64,000 bases of DNA from Magnetococcales bacterium (GTDB lineage: Bacteria; Pseudomonadota; Magnetococcia; Magnetococcales; Magnetaquicoccaceae): contig JAANAU010000018.1 in the NCBI GenBank assembly GCA_011089965.1, forward strand, positions 1 through 64,000. The letters run 5' to 3'. The position numbers and the translations under genes are program-made. The notes under the pieces are model-generated. The model worked only from the letters and a program-made list of their open reading frames with translations. It was not told the origin of the DNA and did no database searches. This document shows, in pieces, positions 39,125 through 49,617 of this stretch; the first letter of the stretch is position 1, and every line of letters begins with the position of its first letter.

Positions 39125-41041
39125 TTAAGCCTGATTGGAAAATTTGAACTGCCCGACCAATCCTTCCAGATGTTCTGACAACCCCAACATCTCCTTGCTG
39201 ATCTGTGAAATGCGCGTGATCGATTGGGCCGTATGGGAGCTGGCCGAGACGATTTCGCGCAAGGCGATCACCACCTGATTGCTGGCAATCTTTTGCTGTT
39301 GGGTCGAAAGTGAAATCTGTTGTGCGGCATTGGTGGTTTGGGTGGCCGCCTTGACGATCTCATGCAGTCTGTCGGCTGTATGACTGGTGGCCGTGGTTCC
39401 GGCCTGGATTCCGGCGCTTCCTCTTTCGGAGTTGACCACGAGACGGGTGATGGAGTCTTGAATTTCGTTGATTTTGCCCTCGATCTCGCGGGTCGATTCG
39501 GTGACGCTGTCGGCCAGGCGGCGGATTTCGCTGGCCACCACCGAAAAGCGTTTGCCTGCCTCTCCGGCGCTGGATGCCTCCAGGGCGGCATTGAATGCAA
39601 TCAGACGGGTCTGGTCTGCAACGGTATTGATGATCTCCATCACCTTGCTGATCTGTTTGGATTTGACCCCGAGATCGACGATCTCTTGCAGACTCCCCTG
39701 CCGCTCTTCGCGGATGTCATGCATGCGACCGAGAACGATCTGCATGGATTCTGTCCCTTTGCGACTCCCCTCCAGGGTCTGGGTGGCGATTTCGACCACA
39801 GAACGGGATTGTTCGGCAATTTCCGTGGAGGAGGCGGACAGCTCTTCCATGGTGGAGGTGATTTCAGCCACCGACGAGGACATCTGGGTGGAGGTGGTGG
39901 CCTGACCAGCCACGGCCTCGCTGATCTCCCGGGCGGCCTTGTGGACCTGGATGGCCCGTGCACCGACCTCAGAAGCCAGTTCATGGAGTTTGCGACGCAT
40001 TTCGGCAGTGGCCTGCGACAAGGCCGCCACCTCGTCACTGCCAGCCAGTGGCACCTCGATGGAGAGATCCCCGGATGCCACGCGATTGACCTCCGTCACC
40101 ACGGCATTCAGCCGATGCACCAGATGGCGGGCCACCACCATGGTCAACAGCAATCCGAACGCCATGGAGATTACGCCCATGGTCCAGGAGGTGAGACGCG
40201 CGGAGTGGAGCATGGCATAGTAGGTGGTTGACTCCATGGAGATCTCCACCACTCCGAGGGGGGTGCCGTTGAAATCCTTGATGCCGGAAGCCAGAATGGC
40301 ATGGGGTTCCCCGTGTATCTCCCGATGATCGAGTTGCGGGGTGTTCTCCAATGCCTTTTTCAGGGTGTCGGGTTCCAGAGTCGGTTTGGACCCCAAGGTG
40401 GAACCCAAAGTTTTGAAACCCTCCTTGTCCACCAGATGCAAGGCGATATCCACGCCATTCATCTGTTTGAAGCCATCAAAAAAGGGTTGTCCGATGTTCA
40501 GCCCGAATTCGACGGATCCCAGATGTTTTCCCTGGATCTGGATGGGAACCACGCCGCGTGCGCCCAACCCAGCGACACCTCCCTCCAGGCCACGGGTCGG
40601 TTTCAGCTGCTTGTTGGTGGTCACAACCGTATGGCGGAACGCGGAGAGATCATCCCCGAATTTTTCCGGTTTGTGGACCCGCAGCCAGGAGGTGGCTGGT
40701 GGCGTGTGAAACTGGAACTGTTCCACACCATATTCCTTGGTCATTATGGAGAAACCTGGGATGAAAAGCTCCCCGATGGCCTTGCGATCTCCTGTGGCAA
40801 ATTTTTCTTGCACAATCGGGATGTTGGCCACCAGGGCGCCCATCGCTTCTGCTGCCCGGCTTTCGGCAGCGATGGCATTATGAAAGGCTTTGAGATGGGC
40901 ATTCAGCGCCGTATGTTCGGACTCCAGGATCAACTCCCGCATGCCGGACAGATGCACCAGGGTCAATGAGACCCCAACCACGATGATGGCCAACCCCATT
41001 GCCAACATGATTTTGGCCCACAAACGTAAATGCAGCAGCAT
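39125..41041 (-). CDS. Methyl-accepting chemoreceptor with periplasmic Cache-type sensor
   Basis: Receptor of 638 residues: membrane helix 1 about 10-32, a periplasmic sensor of about 240 residues that looks like a double Cache domain (FIPGFSIMTKEYGVEQFQFH, then VPIQIQGKHLGSVEFGL), membrane helix 2 near 285-305, HAMP and a cytoplasmic coiled coil. The hairpin tip reads DQTRLIAFNAALEASSAGEA, with R-L-I-A-F in place of the N-L-L-A-L of classic receptors; the variant is typical of WspA-class receptors of alternative-function systems. It is the first gene of the operon, 67 bp after prfB with no obvious terminator between. Confidence 0.92.
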   Translation of the reverse strand: MLLHLRLWAKIMLAMGLAIIVVGVSLTLVHLSGMRELILESEHTALNAHLKAFHNAIAAESRAAEAMGALVANIPIVQEKFATGDRKAIGELFIPGFSIMTKEYGVEQFQFHTPPATSWLRVHKPEKFGDDLSAFRHTVVTTNKQLKPTRGLEGGVAGLGARGVVPIQIQGKHLGSVEFGLNIGQPFFDGFKQMNGVDIALHLVDKEGFKTLGSTLGSKPTLEPDTLKKALENTPQLDHREIHGEPHAILASGIKDFNGTPLGVVEISMESTTYYAMLHSARLTSWTMGVISMAFGLLLTMVVARHLVHRLNAVVTEVNRVASGDLSIEVPLAGSDEVAALSQATAEMRRKLHELASEVGARAIQVHKAAREISEAVAGQATTSTQMSSSVAEITSTMEELSASSTEIAEQSRSVVEIATQTLEGSRKGTESMQIVLGRMHDIREERQGSLQEIVDLGVKSKQISKVMEIINTVADQTRLIAFNAALEASSAGEAGKRFSVVASEIRRLADSVTESTREIEGKINEIQDSITRLVVNSERGSAGIQAGTTATSHTADRLHEIVKAATQTTNAAQQISLSTQQQKIASNQVVIALREIVSASSHTAQSITRISQISKEMLGLSEHLEGLVGQFKFSNQA

Positions 41042-41108
41042 CGGTCATATCCTGAGAGCGAAAGGTCTGTCGTACCGGCAGGGACAGGTGTCGGGTGGTC
41101 TGCGTTTT

Positions 41109-42225
41109 TCAAGCAGACTGCTGCCCCTCTCCGATTCTCTGGGCAAGTGCAGCCTTGATGAAATCATCCAGATCGCCATCCAGCACGGCATCTGCCGCCC
41201 CCTTTTCCACGCCGGTGCGCAAATCTTTCACCAAGCGATAGGGGTGCAGCACATAGGAACGGATCTGACGGCCCCAACCGATCTCGCTTTTGGCATCGTT
41301 GACCAGTTTGGCCTCTTCGGCGCGTTTGTCCAGTTCCAGTTGATAGAGTCGCGCCCGCAGCATGCTGAAGGCTTCATCCTTGTTGCGATGTTGTGAACGT
41401 CCGTTTTGACACTGCACGACAATTCCGGTGGGAAAGTGGGTGATGCGGATGGCCGAGCTGGTCTTGTTGACGTGCTGTCCTCCGGCACCGGAGGCGCGAT
41501 AGGTATCGATGCGCAGATCCTTGTCTTCGATTTCGACCTGGATGCTGTCATCGATCTCCGGATAGACATACACCGACGAAAACGAGGTGTGGCGTCGCGC
41601 CGAGGCATCAAACGGACTGATGCGCACCAGCCGATGCACGCCGCTTTCGGTCTTCAGGCGTCCATAGGCAAACTCCCCTTCGATGCGCAGGGACACCGAC
41701 TTGCAGCCTGCCTCATCTCCGGGCTGGTAGTCGTTCATCTCCACCTTGAAACCGTGGGATTCGCACCAGCGCAGGTACATGCGCAACAACATGTCCGCCC
41801 AGTCCTGGGATTCGGTGCCGCCTGCTCCGGGATGGATTTCCAGAAAGGCGTTGTTGATGTCGGCCTCGCCGGACAGCATGCGTGCCAACTCCAGCGCATC
41901 GACCCGTTCCAGCAGGGTTGCCGACTGTTGGGCCACATCGGCCAGCAGCGCCTCTTCCTGCTCTTCCAGGGCCATGGCATGGAGTTCGCGCGCATCGCGC
42001 AACTCCCGGTCCAGATGTTCCCACTCACCGATGGTTTTTTCCAGGCGGCTTTTTTCGCGCATGACCTCTTTGGCGCGGGTGGGGTTGTTCCAGAGGGTTG
42101 GGTCTTCGGTAAAGGAGTTCAGCTCCTCCAGGCGTTTTTTTCCATGATCGTAGTTAAAGATGCCCCCTAAGGAGAATTAATTTCTCCTTGATGGCGTCCA
42201 GGTTGCGCGGAACATTCTCTTCCAT
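41109..42225 (-). CDS. prfB: Peptide chain release factor 2, with programmed +1 frameshift at UAA
   Basis: RF2 of 371 residues made from two frames: codons 1-23 from ATG at 42225 to CTT at 42157, then after skipping T42156 the frame 42155-41109. The junction protein reads LRGHL then NYDHGKKRLEELN, matching the RF2 N-terminus. The conserved GGQ lies in ASGAGGQHVNKTSSA, and the anticodon-like SPF in VRISPFDASARRH. Taken without frameshift, only a 317-residue fragment from an internal ATG at 42062 would be annotated. The shift-site stop is TAA, not the TGA normally found, so the residue encoded after the shift is Asn instead of Asp. The chemosensory operon follows 67 bp downstream. Confidence 0.93.
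42154..42168 (-). promoter_or_regulatory. prfB: prfB programmed frameshift site with UAA stop
   Basis: On the minus strand AGG GGG CAT CTT TAA C: an internal Shine-Dalgarno AGGGGG, then three bases, slippery CTT and a stop. It is identical in layout to the classic RF2 autoregulation site except TAA for TGA (and CAT for TAT). RF1 also reads UAA, so the sensing of RF2 level should be weaker. Confidence 0.85.
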
Positions 42226-42311
42226 AGTTGTTAAACCTTTACTGACTGAGTCGTAACAGGGAAACTTGAACATAAAATTTTAGCACAATGGAGAACATGG
42301 CGTCAAACCCA

Positions 42312-43025
42312 TCACGAACCATTTCCGGGAGTCGGAAGATTCTCCACCAGCCAGGCCAGCAGCGATTTCTTGTTGCGGGAGGCCAAGAGGATCTGTCCCT
42401 GTCCGGAAAAACGCAATACCAGGACTTCCCCACTGGTGGCCGAGCTGATCAACCCCCCAAGAAAACCGCGACTGCTGTTGGGGGTGGCGACTTCATAATC
42501 CAGAGTGGTTTCCCAGGCCACGATGTGCTCATTGTCGATGGTCAAAGGTTGTCCAGGTTTGACATCCAACAGGAAAACCGATCCAAAGGCCGCAACTGCC
42601 ACCTTGCCATGCCCTTCGGTCTGCTGGATGAAAAAACCGCCAGTCCCGCCAAACAAGGCATTGCCCAGATTCTGCATGACCGCTTTCACCGCCACCCCTT
42701 CGCTGCTGGCCAGAAAAGCACCGTCTGCCAGATAATACTGTCTGGGACCGACCTCCAGAACATGCATCCCTCCGGGAAACGGGGCAGCCAGGAGCAGATC
42801 ACCAGGACCGTTTCTGGCCGTGATTTTTTGTTGAAAGATGGTCTCCTCGTTGGCCAGACGGCGCATGAGCGATCCCATGATGCCGCGATTGCCAAAGGTT
42901 CCATCCAAGGTCAGGGTCTCTTCCATCATGACCATGGCATTGGATTCGGCCAGAATCGACTCGCCTGAACGCAAGGAGACATGCAAAAACGGGTCAATCT
43001 CTCCGGTAATCGTGAATTCAGCCAT
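42312..43025 (-). CDS. AIM24/TIGR00266-family protein
   Basis: Beta-rich soluble protein of 237 residues with the family pattern: ESILAESNAMVMMEETLTLD near the N-terminus, GPGDLLLAAPFPGGMHVLEV, GGTGGFFIQQTEG and IVAWETTLDYEV. Relatives form trimeric TRAP-like beta barrels; their function is unclear. The ATG at 43025 is preceded by GGAG; an upstream ATG at 43046 is in frame but less likely. It lies 86 bp before prfB on the same strand and 48 bp after the channel gene. Confidence 0.88.
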   Translation of the reverse strand: MAEFTITGEIDPFLHVSLRSGESILAESNAMVMMEETLTLDGTFGNRGIMGSLMRRLANEETIFQQKITARNGPGDLLLAAPFPGGMHVLEVGPRQYYLADGAFLASSEGVAVKAVMQNLGNALFGGTGGFFIQQTEGHGKVAVAAFGSVFLLDVKPGQPLTIDNEHIVAWETTLDYEVATPNSSRGFLGGLISSATSGEVLVLRFSGQGQILLASRNKKSLLAWLVENLPTPGNGS

Positions 43026-43073
43026 TTTGTTTTCTCCGGTACGCACAGCCAGGATGCATGGGTGGGGTGTCGG

Positions 43074-45095
43074 TCAGCTCAGAACGCTCTGCAATCGATC
43101 CAGATCGATCCGACTGCCCAGACACAAAATGATCTCATCTCCGGTAAACCGATAGTCAGGTAACGGATCCAGAGTGAGCGTGCCACCGAGAGGTTGCACG
43201 GCGACAATATTGCAGGCAAAGCTTTCGCGCAGCATGGAGTGGCGCAAGGATTTGCCGCGCAGAAAGGAGCGTACCGGCACATGCATGCGCTCCAGATACA
43301 ATCCCAGGTGGTTCACCGGCGGTTGGGCCGCTTCGCCAATCACCGCCTCCACCAGATCCAACTGTTCGCGAAAACCCAGGCAGACCAGCAGATCCCCTTC
43401 GGTCAGACGCAATTCCGGATCCAGTTTGAACAATACCTGTTGATCGTGAATCATGGCCACCAGTTGGACCCGGAAACGGGAGCGGAATCCGGTATCCTTG
43501 ATGCGTGTTCCGATGAAACCGGAGTGGGGAATCACCCGAATCCAGGAGAGTTCCATTCTTTCCAGGACGTTTTCAATGGCCATCTTGCTGGTGGCATGCT
43601 TCAATCGTTCCAGATCGAGCTTGTGACCCAGGCAGATCAACACGTCGCCGGCAATCAGACGATAGTCAGGGGGCGGGGTGGTGATCATCTTCACCCCTTG
43701 TGAAAGGATGCCCACGACATAGCCATGAAAATCTTCCCGCAATTTGGAATCGCGCAGCAACGTGAAATCAAACACCGATCCGGGTGCAATGGAGATCTCT
43801 TCAACCACCAGATCGGTGTAACCCTGGTTGAGGGCCAGGTTGAGAAACTGTAATGCATGGGGACGAATCGCGGTGTGGGCCAGATACTGTCCGGCATTCT
43901 GGTAGGGTGACACCACGCGATCCGCCCCGATGCGCAGCAGTCTTTGTTCGGAGTTCTGTTGATTGCCACACGCTACGACAAAACATTTAGGGTTGAGTTC
44001 CCGCGCCATCATGATCAAATAGATATTGGTCGCTTCGTTGAGAATGGAACTGATCACCCCGGATGCGTGCCCGATGCGTGCCCGTTGCCAGGTCTTGGCA
44101 TCGTTCACATCTCCGCAGATGGCGATCCACCCTCTCTCCAGTGCCGCATCCACCTGTTTTTGATCGTGGTCGATGGCAATGAACGGACGATTCTCTGTGA
44201 TCAGGCTTTGACAGGTGAACTCTCCAAGCGCATTCAGACCGCAGACGATGAAGTGGTTCTGAATGCGGGCGATCATCTGCTCCATGTGGTACTCCTTGAG
44301 ATTGAAAATGCGGTCGGTAAAAATCGTGACGATCAAAGAGGTCAACATGACCGTGATCGACATTCCTACCAGCACGCCCAACGAGGCGATGAGGCGGCCC
44401 GTCTCCGTCACCGGTGTGATATCTCCATAACCCACCGTGGTGATGGTGATGATCGACCAGTAGATGGCAGCACTCAGCGTGGGAACCTTGTCATTGACGT
44501 TGTGTTCCACCGTGAAAAAGGCGATGGCTGTCATGCCCCAGATGATCACCCCCGCATAGATCAGAGAGGTCATCTCATAGCGTCGTTCGCTCAACAGGTT
44601 GGAGAAGAACCGGACGCGCTTGGAATATCGGAACAGCTTCAACAGCTGTAATGCGGTCAGGCTCCGAAAGAGGGGAAACAGTGGCAGAATCGCCACCAGG
44701 TCCACCAGCGATAACGGTCTGACCATCCAGCGCAATTTGTGCAACAGAGCGAATGACAGGCCGTAAAAGATCTCGGTGGAGCGGTTCGTCCGATACCGGC
44801 TGCGGCGGTGTTTTTCGACCGCAATGCGATAATCTTCCAACAAAGAGGTGTTGACCCACCAGCGCAGCAGATATTCCACAGCAAATATGGCCGTCAGGCC
44901 TATCCCGACCATCTGATAGATTTTGGCATGCGGTCTACTGTTGTTTTGCACCTCCAATATCAGCAGTACAACAGAACATAAAATACAAAGCGTCATGAAA
45001 AAATAGAAATAGGTCCGATACGGACAGCTGTTCTCCTCCATGAACCAATGGATTCGTTGTTTGATGCGTCGATAATTGGTTATCCATTGGTTCAT
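43074..45095 (-). CDS. Voltage-gated-type potassium channel with one TrkA-N and three TrkA-C domains
   Basis: 673-residue ion channel. The first 260 residues hold about six membrane segments, an S4-like stretch with few positive charges (LQLLKLFRYSKRVRF), and the pore with potassium filter TTVGYGD near residue 225. A TrkA-N/RCK domain follows (HFIVCGLNALGE near 290, then FIAIDHDQ), and after it three successive TrkA-C modules, each ending in a GD-x-x-(I/L)-CLG motif (ICLGHKLDL, VCLGFREQL, LCLGSRIDL). Three RCK-C modules in one chain is more than usual. The RCK site often senses nucleotides or ions; the ligand here is unknown. Confidence 0.88.
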   Translation of the reverse strand: MNQWITNYRRIKQRIHWFMEENSCPYRTYFYFFMTLCILCSVVLLILEVQNNSRPHAKIYQMVGIGLTAIFAVEYLLRWWVNTSLLEDYRIAVEKHRRSRYRTNRSTEIFYGLSFALLHKLRWMVRPLSLVDLVAILPLFPLFRSLTALQLLKLFRYSKRVRFFSNLLSERRYEMTSLIYAGVIIWGMTAIAFFTVEHNVNDKVPTLSAAIYWSIITITTVGYGDITPVTETGRLIASLGVLVGMSITVMLTSLIVTIFTDRIFNLKEYHMEQMIARIQNHFIVCGLNALGEFTCQSLITENRPFIAIDHDQKQVDAALERGWIAICGDVNDAKTWQRARIGHASGVISSILNEATNIYLIMMARELNPKCFVVACGNQQNSEQRLLRIGADRVVSPYQNAGQYLAHTAIRPHALQFLNLALNQGYTDLVVEEISIAPGSVFDFTLLRDSKLREDFHGYVVGILSQGVKMITTPPPDYRLIAGDVLICLGHKLDLERLKHATSKMAIENVLERMELSWIRVIPHSGFIGTRIKDTGFRSRFRVQLVAMIHDQQVLFKLDPELRLTEGDLLVCLGFREQLDLVEAVIGEAAQPPVNHLGLYLERMHVPVRSFLRGKSLRHSMLRESFACNIVAVQPLGGTLTLDPLPDYRFTGDEIILCLGSRIDLDRLQSVLS

Positions 45096-45373
45096 GTAGG
45101 CTTACCAGGATAAACAAACGGTTCGCGTGCTGATCGTCTGTGTCATCGTGCGGTTATCCGTGTCAACGCTCCCTGATATCCTGAAACCCGTTGAAAAAAA
45201 ACGATAACGTTACACTTGTAAGATACCTTCTCTTCTGTGGTCAGTCAACACTCCATAGAGGCCAGGTCGGGTTGCACCCATCCGCCAACAGCATCAACAA
45301 AGAGTTGCCAATACGGTTTCATCACTCTATTCTGACCAGTCCATGATCTACAGTCGGCAGAAGAGGCCAACCG

Positions 45374-46483
45374 GTGAACTCTTGTACGCAGATGCTTGTG
45401 TTGTGTCGGCCCGGATTTGAACCGGAAACAGCCCGTGAGTATACGGCTCATGCTGCGCAATTGGGTGTGGCTGGTCAGAGCCGTTTTCAGGAACGCACGG
45501 GTTGGGCACTCTTCATACCAGAAAAATCTGAACAAATTGAACATCTTGTCCAGCATCTTTCCGTGCAGCGGTTGATCTTTGCGCGTCATGTGCTGGCCGT
45601 GGATGATGGAACGCCCTCCTTGCCTCCCGGAGATCGGCTCGTCCCCTTGCAGCAGCGTCTGGACGTTTTGGCCAGTCAGGTTGGTTCGTTTTCTGTCTTG
45701 TGGCTCAGTCATTCCGATTCCGAGTCGGGTCGTGCGCTCGCGCCATTGTGTCGCGCCTTGCAGGGGCGTCTGGACCAGTATCTGGCGGACAAGGGTCTGC
45801 TGAACCAAGAGGCTCAAGGTGTGCGGGCTGAAGTGGTCTGGATCTCCGGGAGTGCGGCCTGGGTGGGCTATTCGCATCCGGCCTCCGGTGCGCGGTGGCC
45901 CATGGGGATTCCGCGCGTGCGTCGTCCGGTCGGCTCGCCCAGTCGGGCAGCGTTGAAACTGGAGGAGGCATGGATGATCATGTTGACGCCATCTGCCCGT
46001 CAACAGTTGCTGGCCCCGGGACGTACGGCGGTCGATTTGGGTGCTGCACCCGGAGGATGGAGTCGCATGCTGTTGCAGGACGGACTCTCTGTGGTAGCCG
46101 TGGACCGGGCCGATCTGGCGCTGGAGTTGCGGAACTCTCCCCGATTGCACCATGTGCGTGTCGACGGTTTCCGTTTTCGTCCCGAACGCTGTGTGGATTG
46201 GCTGCTGTGCGATATGGTGGAACAACCCAGAAGGATCGCATCACTGGTCAGCCACTGGGCGCTCTCTGGCTGGTGCCACAATGCACTGTTCAATCTGAAA
46301 TTGCCGATGAAAAAACGTTATACAGAACTGGAAATCTGTCGTAATCTGCTGCAACAACCGCTTGTTGATGCCAAACGGTTCTTTCACCTCACCATCCGCC
46401 ATCTTTATCATGATCGTGAAGAGGTGACCGGTTTGTTGCAGCTCTTCGACCATCCCGGCAAGCGCAATGGAAAACCGCGATGA
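45374..46483 (+). CDS. rlmM: 23S rRNA 2'-O-ribose C2498 methyltransferase RlmM
   Basis: Rossmann-fold SAM methyltransferase of 369 residues with an N-terminal THUMP-like region ([16 protein letters not shown]). The SAM loop [16 protein letters not shown] is near 222, [11 protein letters not shown] near 243, and the catalytic tetrad region includes CDMVEQP near 280 and [10 protein letters not shown] near 318. The start is GTG at 45374; an ATG six codons later is an alternative. Its stop overlaps the following kinase start as ATGA. Confidence 0.92.
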   Translation: MNSCTQMLVLCRPGFEPETAREYTAHAAQLGVAGQSRFQERTGWALFIPEKSEQIEHLVQHLSVQRLIFARHVLAVDDGTPSLPPGDRLVPLQQRLDVLASQVGSFSVLWLSHSDSESGRALAPLCRALQGRLDQYLADKGLLNQEAQGVRAEVVWISGSAAWVGYSHPASGARWPMGIPRVRRPVGSPSRAALKLEEAWMIMLTPSARQQLLAPGRTAVDLGAAPGGWSRMLLQDGLSVVAVDRADLALELRNSPRLHHVRVDGFRFRPERCVDWLLCDMVEQPRRIASLVSHWALSGWCHNALFNLKLPMKKRYTELEICRNLLQQPLVDAKRFFHLTIRHLYHDREEVTGLLQLFDHPGKRNGKPR

Positions 46484-49400
46484 TTGACGGCACTCAGCGA
46501 TTGATTGCACTGGCGCGATTTGTATTGGCTTTTTTGATCAATACGTTCCTGTTTGCCAAACGGAGTACGGCCCAACGCATTCTGATCCCTTTGGTCGTGG
46601 TTGCCGTGGCTTTCTTTCTGCGTGCCATGATCGGTTCTCCAGAGATGGGGCTGCCGTTCATCACCTTTTTTCCGGCTGCCGCCATATCGGCCTTTCTGGG
46701 TGGGTTCTGGTCTGGCATCTTTGCGGCTTTGCTGGGTTCATTGATCGCCACCTATTTTTATATCCCACCGTATCGGGCCTTGGTGTTTGAGTTTCACTCG
46801 TATGTGGTTTTTGGAAATTTTTTCTATCTTTTGGATGAACTGATCGTCTGTTCAGCCATGGCCGCATTGCGTCGTTATCATCTGCGCTCCCGGGAACAGC
46901 TCACGGAACTGCAAACTTTGGTACAGACCATACCGGAGATGATCTGGCTGAAGAGTCTGGATGGAATCTATTTGAAGTGCAACGATGCCTTTGCGCGTCT
47001 GGTGGGCCGCTCCCCAGAGGAGATCGTCGGCAAAACCGATCTGGAGCTGTTTGGTGTGGAGTTGGCACAATGGATTCGTGTCCGGGATCGCGTCTGTCTC
47101 TCCTCCAGTCAACCGTTCAAGTATGAAGCGTGGATCCACAGCGCAGAACTCCAACGCCCGATTTTGCGGGATACCACGAAGGTGGCCGTGCGTGTTCCGG
47201 ATGGACGTTTGTTGGGGGTGCTGGGGATTGGTCGCGACATCACCGAACAGCGCGAGATGGAGGCGGCCATCGCCAGCCAGCAGCGTGAGTTGGAAAGCCA
47301 GGTGGCGGCACGCACCCGCCAGGTCATGGAGTTGAACGCCAATCTGGAAACCATGGCAGCCAGGGCCATGGCCGCCAATCAGGCCAAGAGCGCATTTTTG
47401 GCCAATATGAGTCATGAAATTCGTACCCCCCTGAATGCGATCATGGGGTTGTCGCATCTTCTTGGGACCACCTATTTGAACGCCGAGCAACGCGACTTTG
47501 TGCGCAAGATTCATGGCTCCGGACAGTCGCTGCTTGCCATCATCAACGATGTACTCGATTTTTCCAAAATTGAAGCCGGGCATCTGGAGTTGCATCCAGT
47601 GCGCTTCAATCTGGATGATGTGTTGGAGGATGTGGCCACGGTCATGGCCGGGACCGTGGGTACGAAATCTGTGGAGTTGATCATTGCCGTGGAGCCTTCC
47701 GTGCCCAGGCATCTGTTTGGCGACTCTCTGCGGCTGTCGCAGGTATTGATCAATCTGGTCGGCAATGCCATCAAGTTCACGTTGTCCGGTCATGTTCTGT
47801 TGCGTGTCCGCCTGGCAGAACGGCAGGAGGAGCGGGTGGAGCTGCAATTGACCGTCGATGATACCGGCATCGGCATTTCCACGGAGAGCCTGGCACAACT
47901 CTTTCGGCCCTTTACCCAGGCCGATCCTTCCACCACCCGCACTTTTGGCGGGAGCGGTCTGGGACTGGCGATCTCCAAACGGTTGGTCGAGTTGATGGAT
48001 GGACGCATGGGGGCGACCAGTCAACAGGGGGTGGGCAGCCAATTCTGGGTGATCGTGCCATTGGAAATCATGACAGAACCGTCTGACGGCGCATTGGCAC
48101 TCTCTTCCTGGCAGATGGCTTGTGCGGTTGCATATGAACCATTGCGTGCGGCTTTGGAAAACAATGCCCGGGCCTTGGGTTGGCGTGTGGTTGAGGGGTT
48201 GGGTGCAGATCCCCTTCCATCCTGTGTGCTGGATCCGTGGCGCGCGGTGGATCTTTGGATTGTGGATGTCCGTGATCCATATCGTGATGATCTGTTGCAA
48301 CTGTTGCGGGAATTGCGCCGGGAGCGTGTTGAGTCGTGCTTTAAAGTTTTGTTGACACTCTCTTTGGCGGACCAGGAGTCCTGGTGTTTATCGTCCCGGG
48401 CAGGTTGGGTCGATGGTCTGTTGATCAAACCGGTGACACCGGCAGCCATGACACGGGCCATGTTGTCAGAGATGCCTGATTCCCTGGAGCTGTCCGGTCA
48501 TGCTCTGGAGAGCCTGGAGCCGGTTCTGAGCGGTGTGCAGATCTTGCTGGTGGATGATTGTGCCATCAATCTGGAAATTGCCGAGCGCATCCTGAAACAG
48601 GCCGGGGCTGGCGTGACCACGGCAGAGCATGGCCAGCGTGCCCTGGAGCTGTTGCAGGCCGATCCTGCTGCGTTTCATCTGGTGTTGATGGATGTGCAGA
48701 TGCCGGTCATGGATGGCAACGAGACCGTACGCATCCTGCGTCGTGATCCGCGTTGTGCATCTCTGCCCGTGGTGGCGCTCACGGCAGGGGCCATGGATCG
48801 TGATCGCCACAAGGCCATGGAAGCAGGAATGACGGAAGTGATTGCCAAACCTTTTGAAGTCACCCGCATGCTGCGGACCATACTGGGTCTGATCAAACCA
48901 AACCGGATGGCTGACCCTTCCCGGGTTGGATCGTTTCAGAACAACCGTGTTTCCGTTCCCGATGTCTGGCCACGGATCCCCGGTATCGATGCCCAGGCGA
49001 CCTGGTACCGCCTGAATGGGGATGGTGTTCTGTTGTTGACATTGCTGGAGAGTCTGGTGGAGCAGTTTGCGCTGTTGGCTGGGGAGTTGGTCGCGCATCT
49101 GCAAGCCGGGGAGACGGAACCTGCACTCATGAAGCTGCACAAATTGCGCGGAACTGCCGGGAATGTCGGGGCAGGTCTCATACAGCGGCTGGCCGGTGAG
49201 CTGGAGATGCGGGTGCGTTCCGGGGCGCAACTGCATGAGGTCAGCGATCAGATCGCGGCCCTGGATCAGGCCATGCAGGCGTTATCCCGGGCTGTCCAAC
49301 CGCTGTTGGCACAGAAGAGACTCTCCATGCCGGAGTCGGCACCGGTTTTGTTGGATGCAGAGGCCTTGCTGTCGTTGCAACAGGCCTTGCTGAGCAACGA

Positions 49401-49617
49401 GTTTCAGGCCGTGGCAGGGTTTGAAACACTCAAACCCGCCTTGCTGCACCATTACGGACCGGAGAAGATGCAACCGGTGATCATGGCGATGGAACAGCTT
49501 GATTTCTCCACGGCCTGGCATCACCTGGAAGGGTTATTGACCCGGACCGAGCACCGTGCCTTCGACTCCGGCCTGCCTGCTCACCAGACCGGCGGCGAGC
49601 TTGGCGCGGGCAGCTGA
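46480..49617 (+). CDS. Hybrid sensor histidine kinase (DUF4118-PAS-HisKA-HATPase-REC-Hpt)
   Basis: Membrane kinase of 1045 residues. An N-terminal DUF4118-like membrane domain ([17 protein letters not shown], then YFYIPPY) is followed by a PAS domain (about 140-265), a coiled coil, HisKA with His312 in [17 protein letters not shown], HATPase with [18 protein letters not shown] and [11 protein letters not shown], a degenerate receiver (about 535-665, lacking the expected acidic pocket), a normal receiver from about 688 with Asp in [12 protein letters not shown], and a C-terminal Hpt with His887 in [10 protein letters not shown]. It looks like a multistep phosphorelay sensor; target unknown. 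It is translationally coupled to rlmM and its 3' end overlaps the convergent SPOR gene by 84 bp. Confidence 0.93.
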   Translation: MIDGTQRLIALARFVLAFLINTFLFAKRSTAQRILIPLVVVAVAFFLRAMIGSPEMGLPFITFFPAAAISAFLGGFWSGIFAALLGSLIATYFYIPPYRALVFEFHSYVVFGNFFYLLDELIVCSAMAALRRYHLRSREQLTELQTLVQTIPEMIWLKSLDGIYLKCNDAFARLVGRSPEEIVGKTDLELFGVELAQWIRVRDRVCLSSSQPFKYEAWIHSAELQRPILRDTTKVAVRVPDGRLLGVLGIGRDITEQREMEAAIASQQRELESQVAARTRQVMELNANLETMAARAMAANQAKSAFLANMSHEIRTPLNAIMGLSHLLGTTYLNAEQRDFVRKIHGSGQSLLAIINDVLDFSKIEAGHLELHPVRFNLDDVLEDVATVMAGTVGTKSVELIIAVEPSVPRHLFGDSLRLSQVLINLVGNAIKFTLSGHVLLRVRLAERQEERVELQLTVDDTGIGISTESLAQLFRPFTQADPSTTRTFGGSGLGLAISKRLVELMDGRMGATSQQGVGSQFWVIVPLEIMTEPSDGALALSSWQMACAVAYEPLRAALENNARALGWRVVEGLGADPLPSCVLDPWRAVDLWIVDVRDPYRDDLLQLLRELRRERVESCFKVLLTLSLADQESWCLSSRAGWVDGLLIKPVTPAAMTRAMLSEMPDSLELSGHALESLEPVLSGVQILLVDDCAINLEIAERILKQAGAGVTTAEHGQRALELLQADPAAFHLVLMDVQMPVMDGNETVRILRRDPRCASLPVVALTAGAMDRDRHKAMEAGMTEVIAKPFEVTRMLRTILGLIKPNRMADPSRVGSFQNNRVSVPDVWPRIPGIDAQATWYRLNGDGVLLLTLLESLVEQFALLAGELVAHLQAGETEPALMKLHKLRGTAGNVGAGLIQRLAGELEMRVRSGAQLHEVSDQIAALDQAMQALSRAVQPLLAQKRLSMPESAPVLLDAEALLSLQQALLSNEFQAVAGFETLKPALLHHYGPEKMQPVIMAMEQLDFSTAWHHLEGLLTRTEHRAFDSGLPAHQTGGELGAGS

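Noticed and set aside
41109-42062. prfB as a 317-residue gene starting at the internal ATG 42062
   Set aside because: The upstream two-frame reading restores the conserved RF2 N-terminus and contains the classic internal Shine-Dalgarno and slippery CTT, so the short form is an annotation artefact.
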